From Muribaculaceae bacterium (GTDB lineage Bacteria > Bacteroidota > Bacteroidia > Bacteroidales > Muribaculaceae): a stretch of 18,349 bases of DNA. This document shows, in pieces, positions 1-7,073 of this stretch (within the stretch, counting starts at the first letter, position 1; every line of letters begins with the position of its first letter). The DNA lies in NCBI GenBank assembly GCA_009775535.1, contig VSPW01000016.1:1-18349 (forward strand), read 5' to 3'. A program made the position numbers and the translations under genes. The notes beneath the pieces were generated by a model. The model was not told the DNA's origin. It did not search any database and saw only the letters and a program-made list of their open reading frames with translations.

Positions 1-197
1 ATCAATCTGTATCTCAGGATTTTACGCCAACATTGAATATATAGTATATGTATATCTTCAATATTTAAAAACAATATATTGATTATCAATGATTTGATAC
101 ATTAAAGTTAAACCATCGCATTCTGTTGGGTATGGCTGTCTGCATATGTACAGACTCTATTCAGCGGCAATTATATCTCAATTGAGTCCAAATCCAC
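1..197. other. AT-rich intergenic region, no gene seen
   Basis: I find no coding region here. The stretch is AT-rich and holds several short inverted repeats, for example ATTGAT-T-ATCAAT near position 79 and GTCTG-N8-CAGAC at 138-155. It could hold the promoter or terminator of a gene lying before the window, but nothing is strong enough to name. Confidence 0.5.
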
Positions 198-218
198 TAT
201 TTAGAATAAATCTAAATA
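198..218 (-). terminator. AT-rich hairpin downstream of mlaD-like gene
   Basis: An 8-bp perfect stem (TATTTAGA, loop ATAAA, TCTAAATA) lies 19 bases past the stop of the MCE gene. It is in the right place to end the amidase-MCE transcript. It lacks the GC-rich stem and following T-run of a classic intrinsic terminator, so it may only mark the 3' end or protect the mRNA. Confidence 0.3.
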
Positions 219-236
219 ACGCCACTTAGTGTCATA

Positions 237-1136
237 TCATAAAAGTTTTATGCTTATATAGCGCTTTGGATTCTTCTTTACGTCTATAAGGAGCGAGTCA
301 AGGCTGGATACAGCCGAATTGATATTGTCATACAACTCCCGGTCGTTCATCAGTTGCCCCAACGTTGAATTGCGGTCGTTTAACTGCAGGGAAAGCTGTC
401 TGAGATTCGCACTCATACTGTTCAGGTTGTCCACAAGCGAATCAACCGGAAGGCCGTTCAGCGTAGAAGAGAAACCCGAAAGGTTACCGGACATGACCGA
501 AACATTCTCTGTTATAGCATTCACATTTTTTGCAATAGGAGGCAACGTCTTGACTACAGCGTTCAGCTGGCGGCTGGTCGCCTCTAGGTTTGCCGTAATC
601 GCATCCAGTCGCTTCACCGAAGCCGCGATGGCTGGATCTGACACCAACACATTCACATTGGTAAGCAAGGTATCAACCTTTGTCATCACCTTCGACACCA
701 ACGGCAGCACCTCGCCCGACACATTGTCCATCAGTCCGGAAGCATTTTCGCCGACTAACACATCGCCTACATTATGGAAATCACCACCCGGTGCCATATC
801 AAGCTTTATCGAAGCCGTCCCAAGCAGGTCTGTGCCAAGCACGGCCTTAGTGCCCTTTGGCACACGCAGGCTCTTATCCAGGCTCAGTTCTACCCTTACA
901 TGGCCCGGGTTATCGTACTCATAGCTTATATCCCTGACAAGACCTACCTTATATCCATTGACACTCACCGGTGCAGAAACCGCAAGCCCCTCCACGTTGG
1001 TATACGTCACATAATAATAGTTGGCAGCCTTGAACACATTGACCCCTTTAAGGAAATCAATCCCGACCACCAGCACCACTATCGACAATGCAACTATAAG
1101 GCCTATTATCACTTCTTTTCTGAATATCTTCTTCAT
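237..1136 (-). CDS. MlaD/MCE family lipid-transport protein
   Basis: This 299-residue protein has one N-terminal membrane anchor (about residues 8-27) after a short basic start, then an MCE (MlaD) domain at about 38-115. The rest (about 140-280) is a long helical region rich in Val, Leu, Asn and Ser with heptad-like spacing. The tail NPKRYISIKLL resembles the conserved NPKRY ending of Bacteroidota MCE proteins. MCE proteins form hexameric rings or tubes that carry lipids between inner and outer membrane, as in the Mla pathway. No MlaE permease or MlaF ATPase lies in the window, so its transporter partners are unknown. The gene begins 38 bases after the amidase stop and is probably cotranscribed with it. 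The family call is firm; the substrate cannot be told from sequence. Confidence 0.9.
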   Translation of the reverse strand: MKKIFRKEVIIGLIVALSIVVLVVGIDFLKGVNVFKAANYYYVTYTNVEGLAVSAPVSVNGYKVGLVRDISYEYDNPGHVRVELSLDKSLRVPKGTKAVLGTDLLGTASIKLDMAPGGDFHNVGDVLVGENASGLMDNVSGEVLPLVSKVMTKVDTLLTNVNVLVSDPAIAASVKRLDAITANLEATSRQLNAVVKTLPPIAKNVNAITENVSVMSGNLSGFSSTLNGLPVDSLVDNLNSMSANLRQLSLQLNDRNSTLGQLMNDRELYDNINSAVSSLDSLLIDVKKNPKRYISIKLL

Positions 1137-1174
1137 ATGTTTTATTTGCTGATTTATCCTTTATAACAACATAT

Positions 1175-2317
1175 CTACTTGACGCGTTTTCCATCCCGCA
1201 TTTTTATGACAAATGCATCCTTGAACGACCTTTTGACTTTCTTCAGCGCGTCCAGGGCATCATCCATGCTGCCATAACTGCCATAATAATACTTATATAG
1301 CCCTGCGTCCCTGTAACTATATACAGGCCTAAGACCCTTGAAAGCACTAGCCCCTTCTTCCAAAGGCTTTCCGCTTGTAAGGAACTGGACGCAATACCTA
1401 AGCCCGCCATCAAGGCTTTCCTGATACCCATCTGGAGTATCATCGCCTTCATCCTCTTCCTGTTCCTTGCCGGCATCACCTTCAGTCTCTTGTTGGGCCT
1501 GCATGCCACCTTCCCCGGCATCATACGCTTTTTTATATGCCACAAAGGCATTGAACAATGCTTGGGCCAGCTTGTCCTGTCCCTTTTTTGAAGACATATA
1601 TGTCTCTTGCGTAGGGTTACATATAAAGTCCAACTCCACAAGCACAGAAGGCATCGATGTGGCATGAAGCACCCAGAATCCGGCCTGCCGCACATTCTTG
1701 TCGCCACGCCCGGCAGTCTTTACAAGCTCCCGTTGCGCCTTTGCCGCGAAGTTCAGACTCTGCACCATGTGGCGGTTCTGTTCCATCTCGAATATTATGT
1801 ACGACTCTGCCGAATTAGGGTCAAATCCGGCATAAGTGGTAGTATAATCCGGCTCAAGCACCATCACGGCATTTTCTCGTTGGGCCACCTCCAGGTTTCG
1901 TGCCGCCCGGTTGACACCAAGCGTATATACCGAAGCACCATGAATCTTATCCCGGCCACGTGCCCGTTTGTCCACAGAATTAGCATGTATCGACACAAAC
2001 AGATCGCCTTTGGCCTTATTTGCGATATCCGCACGTCCTTGCAAAGTGACAAATGTATCATCATCACGCGTATACACCACCTTCACTTCATCATTACGTC
2101 CGTACGCATCCTTTATCTTTCGTCCGAAAGCCTTACCTACAGCCAGCACTATATCCTTTTCTTTCGCCTTTCGGCCAACCGCTCCATGGTCCTTGCCGCC
2201 ATGCCCGGGGTCTATCACAACGACAAACTCCCGCGCGCTGGCACGTACTGTACCGGCCACTGCCATGACGGCAACGGCAAAAGAACATATCAAGAACCTA
2301 AAAAACGATCTACGCAT
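1175..2317 (-). CDS. N-acetylmuramoyl-L-alanine amidase (Amidase_3) with C-terminal SPOR-like domain
   Basis: The product is a secreted zinc amidase of 380 residues that cuts the bond between MurNAc and L-Ala in peptidoglycan, in the periplasm. A signal peptide spans about residues 1-28 (RR start, hydrophobic core, ASA). The Amidase_3 domain covers about 30-265, with the DPGHGG zinc-site motif (His39), Glu53, the SIHAN histidine, and the catalytic glutamate in LVELDF. A linker rich in Gln, Glu and Asp (about 268-297) follows. The last ~75 residues (from GLRYCVQF) look like a SPOR domain, which binds denuded glycan at division sites. The gene leads the operon with the MCE gene and diverges from the GldB-like gene. 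Its role is probably daughter-cell separation, as for AmiC-type enzymes. Confidence 0.92.
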   Translation of the reverse strand: MRRSFFRFLICSFAVAVMAVAGTVRASAREFVVVIDPGHGGKDHGAVGRKAKEKDIVLAVGKAFGRKIKDAYGRNDEVKVVYTRDDDTFVTLQGRADIANKAKGDLFVSIHANSVDKRARGRDKIHGASVYTLGVNRAARNLEVAQRENAVMVLEPDYTTTYAGFDPNSAESYIIFEMEQNRHMVQSLNFAAKAQRELVKTAGRGDKNVRQAGFWVLHATSMPSVLVELDFICNPTQETYMSSKKGQDKLAQALFNAFVAYKKAYDAGEGGMQAQQETEGDAGKEQEEDEGDDTPDGYQESLDGGLRYCVQFLTSGKPLEEGASAFKGLRPVYSYRDAGLYKYYYGSYGSMDDALDALKKVKRSFKDAFVIKMRDGKRVK

Positions 2318-2340
2318 AACGCCCGATTTAAAACAAGGTG

Positions 2341-2348
2341 CAAATTTA
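2341..2348 (-). promoter_or_regulatory. Bacteroidota-type -7 box for the amidase-MCE operon
   Basis: On the minus strand this reads TAAATTTG, a match to TAnnTTTG. A TTG that could serve as the -33 element lies at 2371-2373, 22 bases upstream. The predicted transcription start is about 15-20 bases before the amidase ATG. Confidence 0.55.
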
Positions 2349-2445
2349 ACGATTAAACACGTAATTTAGCCAATACTGACCATATTTTTAGCGTTTTGCC
2401 CAATGTATGTGGCATTTTTTGCCAATCCGTTACAAGTAGAAATCG

Positions 2446-2453
2446 TAATTTTG
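2446..2453 (+). promoter_or_regulatory. Bacteroidota-type -7 box for the GldB-like gene
   Basis: TAATTTTG matches TAnnTTTG and lies 25 bases before the ATG at 2479. The best upstream TTTG (2418-2421) is 24 bases away, longer than usual, so the -33 assignment is weak. Confidence 0.45.
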
Positions 2454-2478
2454 CGACAAAAACAACATTTTCATACCA

Positions 2479-3483
2479 ATGCGGCATTACATATATATAA
2501 CATACATAATGACAACGGTTATGGCAGCCATAACCGGATGCGGAAGCCCTGGCAACAACAAAACAGCAACCTTCACCCCCGAAAAAGTACACAGGCTTGA
2601 TTCATACGCCTACCGCTTGGGAGTCATGCCCGACAGTACACCTGAAACAGACAAGGAAGCGATGACTCCGGGCATAGCCGCCATAGATTCAATGCTGGCC
2701 TATACCGGAAACCCGCAGGCGTCATTCGCGAGCTACTGCAAATCTCCTGCAGTGAAAATATTCACGCCCGATGTAGAACATGTCTACCCCAACCTCGACA
2801 AACTTGAATCCACACTCGGCCACATCACCGCCATAGCCGGAATAGAGTTTATAGAAATCCCCAGGCGGACCTATTTTTCAATAATATCTCCATACAGCCA
2901 GTCGATATTCCTGTCAGATTCAGTGGCGCTAATAGCCCTGAACCATTATCTAGGGGCTGACTACATAGGATATGCCGGACGATTCGAGCCATACCGCCTG
3001 CGCGACAAGACCCCGGAAAGGCTGCCTTATGACATCGCCGAGGCCATTGTAGCCTCAGCTTATCCATACGCCCCGCCGACAGCCCAGGATGCCACAGCTC
3101 TGTCTCGGATGTTATACGAGGGCGCACTGCTGAATGCCGTAATGGCGCTAGTACCCGATGCCGATACATCCGAGGCACTATCGCTGACGGCAGAGCAGCT
3201 GAAATGGCTCAACGATAACGAAGGCCGGATATGGAACGCTTTGATCGGGAATGACCTGCTTTACTCAACATCCCCTGTCGATGCCACACGCCTCGTATCT
3301 CCAGCCCCCGCGACGGCCATATTGGGCCAATCAGTGCCCCCTCGGGCAGGACGCTTCGTAGGGCTACGCATCATCCGGTCATACCTCTCCCGACACCCCG
3401 GACAGAGCATGTCATCCATGCTGCAACCAGAGTTCTATTGCTCTCTGCAGACCCTGATTGACGCTGGATACGCACCCTTCTGA
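2479..3483 (+). CDS. GldB-like lipoprotein
   Basis: This is a 334-residue predicted lipoprotein. The signal is short and hydrophobic and ends in the lipobox ITGC, with Cys at about residue 21. The ATG at 2479 is preferred because the next one (2509) would leave only ten residues before the cysteine. The body resembles GldB-type proteins: an N-terminal HRLDSYAYRLG-like segment, a central region with LNHYLGADY, and a C-terminal segment with PPRAGRFVGLRIIRSYL, close to the family pattern (P-R-x-G-R-W-x-G-x-x-I-V-R-S-Y). In Flavobacteria GldB is needed for gliding, but Bacteroidales that do not glide also carry homologues. No other gliding or type IX genes are nearby. The gene is single, diverging from the amidase. 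The family is fairly sure; the function is unknown. Confidence 0.75.
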   Translation: MRHYIYITYIMTTVMAAITGCGSPGNNKTATFTPEKVHRLDSYAYRLGVMPDSTPETDKEAMTPGIAAIDSMLAYTGNPQASFASYCKSPAVKIFTPDVEHVYPNLDKLESTLGHITAIAGIEFIEIPRRTYFSIISPYSQSIFLSDSVALIALNHYLGADYIGYAGRFEPYRLRDKTPERLPYDIAEAIVASAYPYAPPTAQDATALSRMLYEGALLNAVMALVPDADTSEALSLTAEQLKWLNDNEGRIWNALIGNDLLYSTSPVDATRLVSPAPATAILGQSVPPRAGRFVGLRIIRSYLSRHPGQSMSSMLQPEFYCSLQTLIDAGYAPF

Positions 3484-3584
3484 TTTTCAACATTATATTA
3501 ATTTAACAGAGCTATAAAACACAAAATATCAATGGATTAGCCCGCAAGCAGCATCTAACGCTGGTACACCTGATACACAGACAC

Positions 3585-3615
3585 TTGCATATTCAGCAAT
3601 AAATCCGTACCTTTG
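3585..3615 (+). promoter_or_regulatory. Promoter for the CXXC-less thioredoxin-fold gene
   Basis: TTG at 3585-3587 and TACCTTTG at 3608-3615 are separated by 20 bases, a good match to the Bacteroidota -33/-7 layout. The predicted start near 3621 gives a leader of about 115 bases before the ATG at 3738. Confidence 0.6.
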
Positions 3616-3629
3616 TGCCGCTTTAATTG

Positions 3630-3712
3630 ATGAGCAGCCATAGAGATGGCTGACTTTAGCCGAAAATCGGCGAGCTGAATCATGGGCGTTCGGTTACGCG
3701 TAAGTATCAGCT
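3630..3712 (+). promoter_or_regulatory. Structured mRNA leader with three hairpins and short upstream reading frames
   Basis: Three stems follow each other in the 5' leader: CAGCCAT/ATGGCTG (3635-3641 with 3646-3652), GCCGA/TCGGC (3659-3663 with 3667-3671), and AGCTGA/TCAGCT (3673-3678 with 3707-3712) enclosing GCGT/ACGC (3686-3689 with 3696-3699). A seven-codon frame (MSSHRDG, 3630-3653) covers the first hairpin. No known riboswitch was recognised. It could be a cis-regulatory element, a small RNA, or chance structure. Confidence 0.45.
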
Positions 3713-3741
3713 TATTTAGGAATTTTAATTTTAAGCAATGA
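3682..3741 (+). CDS. Possible 19-codon leader peptide overlapping the next start
   Basis: The frame begins with ATG at 3682 and encodes MGVRLRVSISLFRNFNFKQ. Its TGA overlaps the downstream ATG as ATGA (3738-3741), the usual layout for translational coupling. It is rich in Arg, Phe and Ser and resembles no known family. Its first half lies inside the third leader hairpin. It may be chance; translation is not shown. Confidence 0.25.
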   Translation: MGVRLRVSISLFRNFNFKQ

Positions 3742-4223
3742 AGAAAACATTCTTTATTATTGCGCTTTTTGCAGTGATGCTGTTTGCATCATCGGCAACC
3801 AATCACCGTGTATTCGGCACGGAAGTAGGCTCTGCAGCCCCGATGCTATCAATCACCGACGGCAACAAGGCCATAGACCTGAATTCTTTACGCGGCAGCT
3901 ACGTACTGCTCACGTTTTGGTCCTCCACCGATGCCCCATCACGAGTAGCCTGCAACAACTACACCACTGCAATAAGGAATCTGCAAAACGCACAGCGCGT
4001 ACGCCACATCTCCGTAAACCTAGACCGGTCTGCCGGGCTTTTCAACCAGATAGTGACACGCGACAACCTTGATTCCGATGCGCAATTCAATGTCCAGGGG
4101 AAACAGGCAGAACGGATAATCGCCGACTACGACCTGGACAACGGTTACGGCTCATACCTTATAGGCCCTGACGGCCATATAGCAGCCATAAACCCATCAA
4201 TATCGAACTTGATTACAATCTAA
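3738..4223 (+). CDS. TlpA-like thioredoxin-fold protein lacking the CXXC motif
   Basis: The 161-residue product has a signal peptide (about residues 1-20), so it is probably periplasmic or membrane-anchored. The fold is of the TlpA/AhpC-TSA type: a G(S)AAP entry strand near 31-35, LNSLRGSYVLLTFWSS at about 48-63, and the late YLIGPDGHIAAINP segment at about 140-153. At the place of the redox motif (usually WCxxC) it reads WSSTDAPSR, with no cysteine; the nearest is Cys72. It therefore cannot be an ordinary disulfide oxidoreductase and may act as a chaperone, binding protein or inactive paralogue. It stands alone with its own promoter, leader and terminator. Confidence 0.75.
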   Translation: MKKTFFIIALFAVMLFASSATNHRVFGTEVGSAAPMLSITDGNKAIDLNSLRGSYVLLTFWSSTDAPSRVACNNYTTAIRNLQNAQRVRHISVNLDRSAGLFNQIVTRDNLDSDAQFNVQGKQAERIIADYDLDNGYGSYLIGPDGHIAAINPSISNLITI

Positions 4224-4231
4224 ATTACGCA

Positions 4232-4268
4232 GCAGGAGCTACCGGCATATTACACCGACAGCTCCTGC
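4232..4268 (+). terminator. Hairpin downstream of the CXXC-less thioredoxin-fold gene
   Basis: A perfect 9-bp stem (GCAGGAGCT with AGCTCCTGC) encloses a 19-base loop, 8 bases after the stop codon. The T-run after it is poor (CGTGTATTTATA), so termination may be incomplete. Confidence 0.55.
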
Positions 4269-4346
4269 CGTGTATTTATACACACCAGTCCGGCATAACC
4301 GAAATATAAAATTAAGTTAAAGGCTCTGACATTGAAAATATTTCGC

Positions 4347-4354
4347 TAAATTTG
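4347..4354 (+). promoter_or_regulatory. Bacteroidota-type -7 box for mdh
   Basis: TAAATTTG lies 89 bases before the mdh ATG. No clear -33 element is seen at the expected distance. The leader of about 80 bases shows no obvious strong structure. Confidence 0.5.
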
Positions 4355-4443
4355 CATTGTCATTCCCCAAGCACCAAAACTTGTAAGGAATAGCTTGATT
4401 CATTACAGAATAGACCATAAACCATTTTAAATAAAAACTAACT

Positions 4444-5379
4444 ATGTCAAAGGTAACAGTTGTAGGCGCCGGAAATGTGGGCGCTACTTGTGCTAACGTA
4501 TTGGTAACAAATCAGGTGGCTGATGAAGTAGTTCTCATCGACATCAAAGAAGGCCTCAGCGAAGGCAAGGCCATGGACATCATGCAGACCGCCAACATCC
4601 TCGGCCTTAACACCACCCTGACAGGTGTGACCAACGACTATGAAAAGACCGCTGGAAGCGATGTCGTTGTAATCACATCAGGCATTCCCCGCAAGCCAGG
4701 AATGACACGCGAAGAACTCATCGGCGTAAATGCCGGGATCGTAAAGTCTGTAACTGACAACGTACTCAAATACTCACCCGACGCCATCATCATATGCGTA
4801 TCCAACCCTATGGATACGATGACATACCTCATCCACAAGACAAGCGGCCTACCCAAGAACCGCATCATCGGTATGGGCGGCGCGCTCGACAGCGCACGTT
4901 TCAAATACTTCCTCAGCCTCGCTCTCAACGCCAACCCCAATGAGATCGAAGGCATCGTGATAGGCGGACACGGCGACACCACCATGATACCCCTTACACG
5001 CTACGCAGCATACCGTGGTATCCCTGTAAGCACACTGCTCCCGGCTGAGCAGCTCGAGAAAGTGGCTGCCGACACAATGGTAGGCGGCGCAACCCTCACC
5101 AAGCTTCTCGGCACATCTGCATGGTATGCACCAGGTGCGGCTGCTGCACAGGTTGCGGCTGCTGTGATCCACAACCAGAAACGCCTCATATCATGCAGCG
5201 CCCTGCTCGACGGCGAATACGGCGAAAAGGACCTGTGCATCGGTGTTCCTTGCATCCTCGGCAAGAACGGTATCGAAAAGATCGTTGAATTCGACCTAAA
5301 CGATGCCGAACGTGAACTCTTCCGCAAGAGCGCTGAAGCTGTCCACAAGACCAACGCCGCACTTGCCGGAGCTCTCTAG
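4444..5379 (+). CDS. mdh: Malate dehydrogenase
   Basis: Malate dehydrogenase interconverts malate and oxaloacetate with NAD(H) in the cytoplasm, feeding the reductive branch toward fumarate and succinate in fermenting Bacteroidales. The 311-residue length is normal for the LDH-like MDH group. The N-terminal Rossmann fold has GAGNVG (8-13), with Asp33 at the end of the second strand favouring NAD. Arg83 in GIPRKPGMTR is the residue that favours malate over lactate (LDH has Gln there). Arg89, the SNPMD segment (120-124), Asp149 and Arg152, and His176 in GGHGD complete the active site. Codon choice looks strongly biased, as in highly expressed genes. It has its own promoter and a strong downstream hairpin. 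Confidence 0.97.
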   Translation: MSKVTVVGAGNVGATCANVLVTNQVADEVVLIDIKEGLSEGKAMDIMQTANILGLNTTLTGVTNDYEKTAGSDVVVITSGIPRKPGMTREELIGVNAGIVKSVTDNVLKYSPDAIIICVSNPMDTMTYLIHKTSGLPKNRIIGMGGALDSARFKYFLSLALNANPNEIEGIVIGGHGDTTMIPLTRYAAYRGIPVSTLLPAEQLEKVAADTMVGGATLTKLLGTSAWYAPGAAAAQVAAAVIHNQKRLISCSALLDGEYGEKDLCIGVPCILGKNGIEKIVEFDLNDAERELFRKSAEAVHKTNAALAGAL

Positions 5380-5409
5380 TCTTCAGGACACCACTTGACA
5401 AGTCAAAGG

Positions 5410-5455
5410 GAACACGCAACCACAGGCTCAAACAATAAGCCATGATTGCGTGTTC
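5410..5455 (+). terminator. Terminator-like hairpin after mdh
   Basis: A perfect 10-bp stem (GAACACGCAA with TTGCGTGTTC) contains an inner 4-bp stem (GGCT with AGCC). It begins 30 bases after the mdh stop. The following sequence (TTAATATC) is only weakly T-rich. It also lies just ahead of the thioredoxin lipoprotein ATG at 5485, so it might influence that gene if transcription reads through. Confidence 0.6.
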
Positions 5456-5484
5456 TTAATATCATATCCACAATATACCATACA

Positions 5485-6006
5485 ATGAGAAAGACATTAG
5501 CATCAGCCATTGCAGCCGTATTGGCCCTGACAATGGCTACATCCTGCTCCCAATCATCAAAGAACGGAAACGGACAGGACACAACCGATACTGCAACCCA
5601 AAACATCGAAGAACAGATCGATGCAGCACAGACAGTAGCCGAAGAGGCTGAGATACTCAACCCCGACCAGGTGAAGATCGGCGTCATTGAACTGGACAAC
5701 GACAATATACTGCGTCCCGGAATAAAGACAAACCATCTGATAATAGTAGACTTCAACGCAACTTGGTGCGGACCTTGCCGCCAATTCAGGCCTGCCTTTG
5801 ATGCCGCAGCCGAAAAATTCGCCGGCAAAGTCGAATTTATATCTGTGGATGTCGACAACAACCCCAGCACAGCGGCCGCATTCGGCGTGGAAGGCATCCC
5901 GCATGTCACATTCATCATCCCGGGGAAAGAATCCAAGACATATGTCGGCACACAGGACCTCCTGCCCCAGGAATCGTTCTTCAAGCTAATCGAAGAAAAC
6001 ATGTAA
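5485..6006 (+). CDS. Thioredoxin-family lipoprotein (CGPC)
   Basis: The start is set at the ATG at 5485, which gives MRKTLASAIAAVLALTMATS followed by Cys, a clean lipoprotein signal (lipobox ATSC); an in-frame TTG at 5446 falls inside the preceding hairpin and is unlikely. The mature protein has an acidic, Gln/Asn-rich linker (about residues 22-55), then a thioredoxin domain with FNATWCGPCRQF (active-site Cys-Gly-Pro-Cys), the VDVDNNPSTAAAFGVEGIPHVTF segment with the cis-proline (IPH), and a C-terminal helix. It is probably a membrane-tethered periplasmic thiol-disulfide oxidoreductase; its direction (reducing or oxidising) is not evident. It ends at a strong terminator and converges with the BlaI operon. 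Confidence 0.88.
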   Translation: MRKTLASAIAAVLALTMATSCSQSSKNGNGQDTTDTATQNIEEQIDAAQTVAEEAEILNPDQVKIGVIELDNDNILRPGIKTNHLIIVDFNATWCGPCRQFRPAFDAAAEKFAGKVEFISVDVDNNPSTAAAFGVEGIPHVTFIIPGKESKTYVGTQDLLPQESFFKLIEENM

Positions 6007-6037
6007 CATAACACCTGTCAAAGGTATCCCACTATAG

Positions 6038-6072
6038 GGGCTGCACCATATTTTTATGGCACAGCCCTTTTT
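6038..6072 (+). terminator. Intrinsic terminator of the thioredoxin lipoprotein gene
   Basis: GGGCTG pairs with CAGCCC, with a further CCATA/TATGG stem inside, and TTTTT follows at 6068-6072. Its 3' arm lies within the last codons of the convergent propeller gene. On the minus strand the same stem forms but has no T-run. Confidence 0.8.
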
Positions 6073-7073
6073 CGTATCATGGCAAATCCGTCCCCGGTCC
6101 ATCCTATAAAGGTATCATCATCACATACAGCTATCCTATATAGCGGAATGTCAATGCCGACGGTCCGGTCAACGATAATTCCAGTCCAATCAATCTTGTA
6201 CATCATCGGATATAAATACGCCGCGTCCGCATGCCCGTATCCCCAATACAACGCATATATGTAGTCTTGCGTATTGGATACATCCATAAAATGGCAAGGA
6301 TTCAGATCCTCGGAATCAGCCTCGTCAAGGGTCTCCGGACTAAACGTACATTCCCCGACCTTGACAGTCCCGACTGGAGTGCCATCCAACCCTCTAATTT
6401 CCACAACCGGATGCATCCTATAGGCAAATGCCAGCCGATTGTATTTGCTGGAATAGGAAAGCTCACCGACGTTTGGAATCCATGACGGCAAATCCTCAGA
6501 TACGCTTATATGGCACACAGTGTCTACGCACGCGGAATCCAGATTGGCCGTCATCGCATACTGACGTCCTCCCCTTGGCTCACGCCCTATAAACACATAC
6601 CGGCCCGAACCCATCATGGATACGTCCTGAACGTATTGCGATATGGCAAACGGCAGCTTGCAGTCCACGCCAATCAGATACCTTTTAGTCCGATACAAGG
6701 CATTGCCTGCCTCTACTTCATATATTTCGCCGTCATCCTGGCTGATAACATGCATACGTCCGTCATCCCCAAAGAACGGGTAAGGCAAATATGATTGGTA
6801 GTATCCGTTGTCATATTTCCCGATTTCCGGCCCGAAAACAAGGACGTTGTTTGTCTTATCTATAGTAGCCCTGCGAAGGAAACGCTGCCCGTGCCCTCCG
6901 TCACGTTCATAAACAATAAAAAGTGTATCACCCAAAACCTTCATTTCGGTCATATGGCGGATTCCAAAAAGATTTTCACCAGTAAGCCCAAGTTCAATCG
7001 TCTCAACGGCAGTCTGTGCGTTTGCGCTGCTGACTGTCAGCCATGCAAACGCCATGAGATATAGCGCTTTCAT
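6054..7073 (-). CDS. Exported TolB-like six-bladed propeller protein
   Basis: The 339-residue product has a signal peptide (MKALYLMAFAWLTVSSANAQ). The rest has repeated strand-turn patterns (GDTLFIVYERD, GRYVFIGREPRG, DYIYALYWG, DDTFIGWTGDG) typical of the Bacteroidales 6-bladed propeller family related to BF3164/TolB-like proteins; the YIYALYxG pattern and the blade-like C-terminus support this. No catalytic motif is seen, so it is likely a binding or sensing protein in the periplasm or at the surface. It has no lipobox, unlike many relatives. It is the last gene of the BlaI operon and overlaps the GLPGLI gene by ATGA (7070-7073), implying translational coupling and a joint role. Confidence 0.6.
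   Translation of the reverse strand: MKALYLMAFAWLTVSSANAQTAVETIELGLTGENLFGIRHMTEMKVLGDTLFIVYERDGGHGQRFLRRATIDKTNNVLVFGPEIGKYDNGYYQSYLPYPFFGDDGRMHVISQDDGEIYEVEAGNALYRTKRYLIGVDCKLPFAISQYVQDVSMMGSGRYVFIGREPRGGRQYAMTANLDSACVDTVCHISVSEDLPSWIPNVGELSYSSKYNRLAFAYRMHPVVEIRGLDGTPVGTVKVGECTFSPETLDEADSEDLNPCHFMDVSNTQDYIYALYWGYGHADAAYLYPMMYKIDWTGIIVDRTVGIDIPLYRIAVCDDDTFIGWTGDGFAMIRKRAVP

Noticed and set aside
319..924. A 201-residue plus-strand frame opposite the MCE gene
   Set aside because: It is a shadow of the MCE coding sequence, with no start signal or domain.
3626..3671. Hammerhead ribozyme, because UUGAUGA is followed by a stem
   Set aside because: The first core base differs, and no GAAA directly follows the stem; the GAAAA lies within the next hairpin.
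5403..6014. A 203-residue frame on the minus strand opposite the thioredoxin lipoprotein gene
   Set aside because: It is fully antisense to a gene with a clear lipobox and CGPC thioredoxin domain, crosses the mdh terminator, and shows no recognisable domain.
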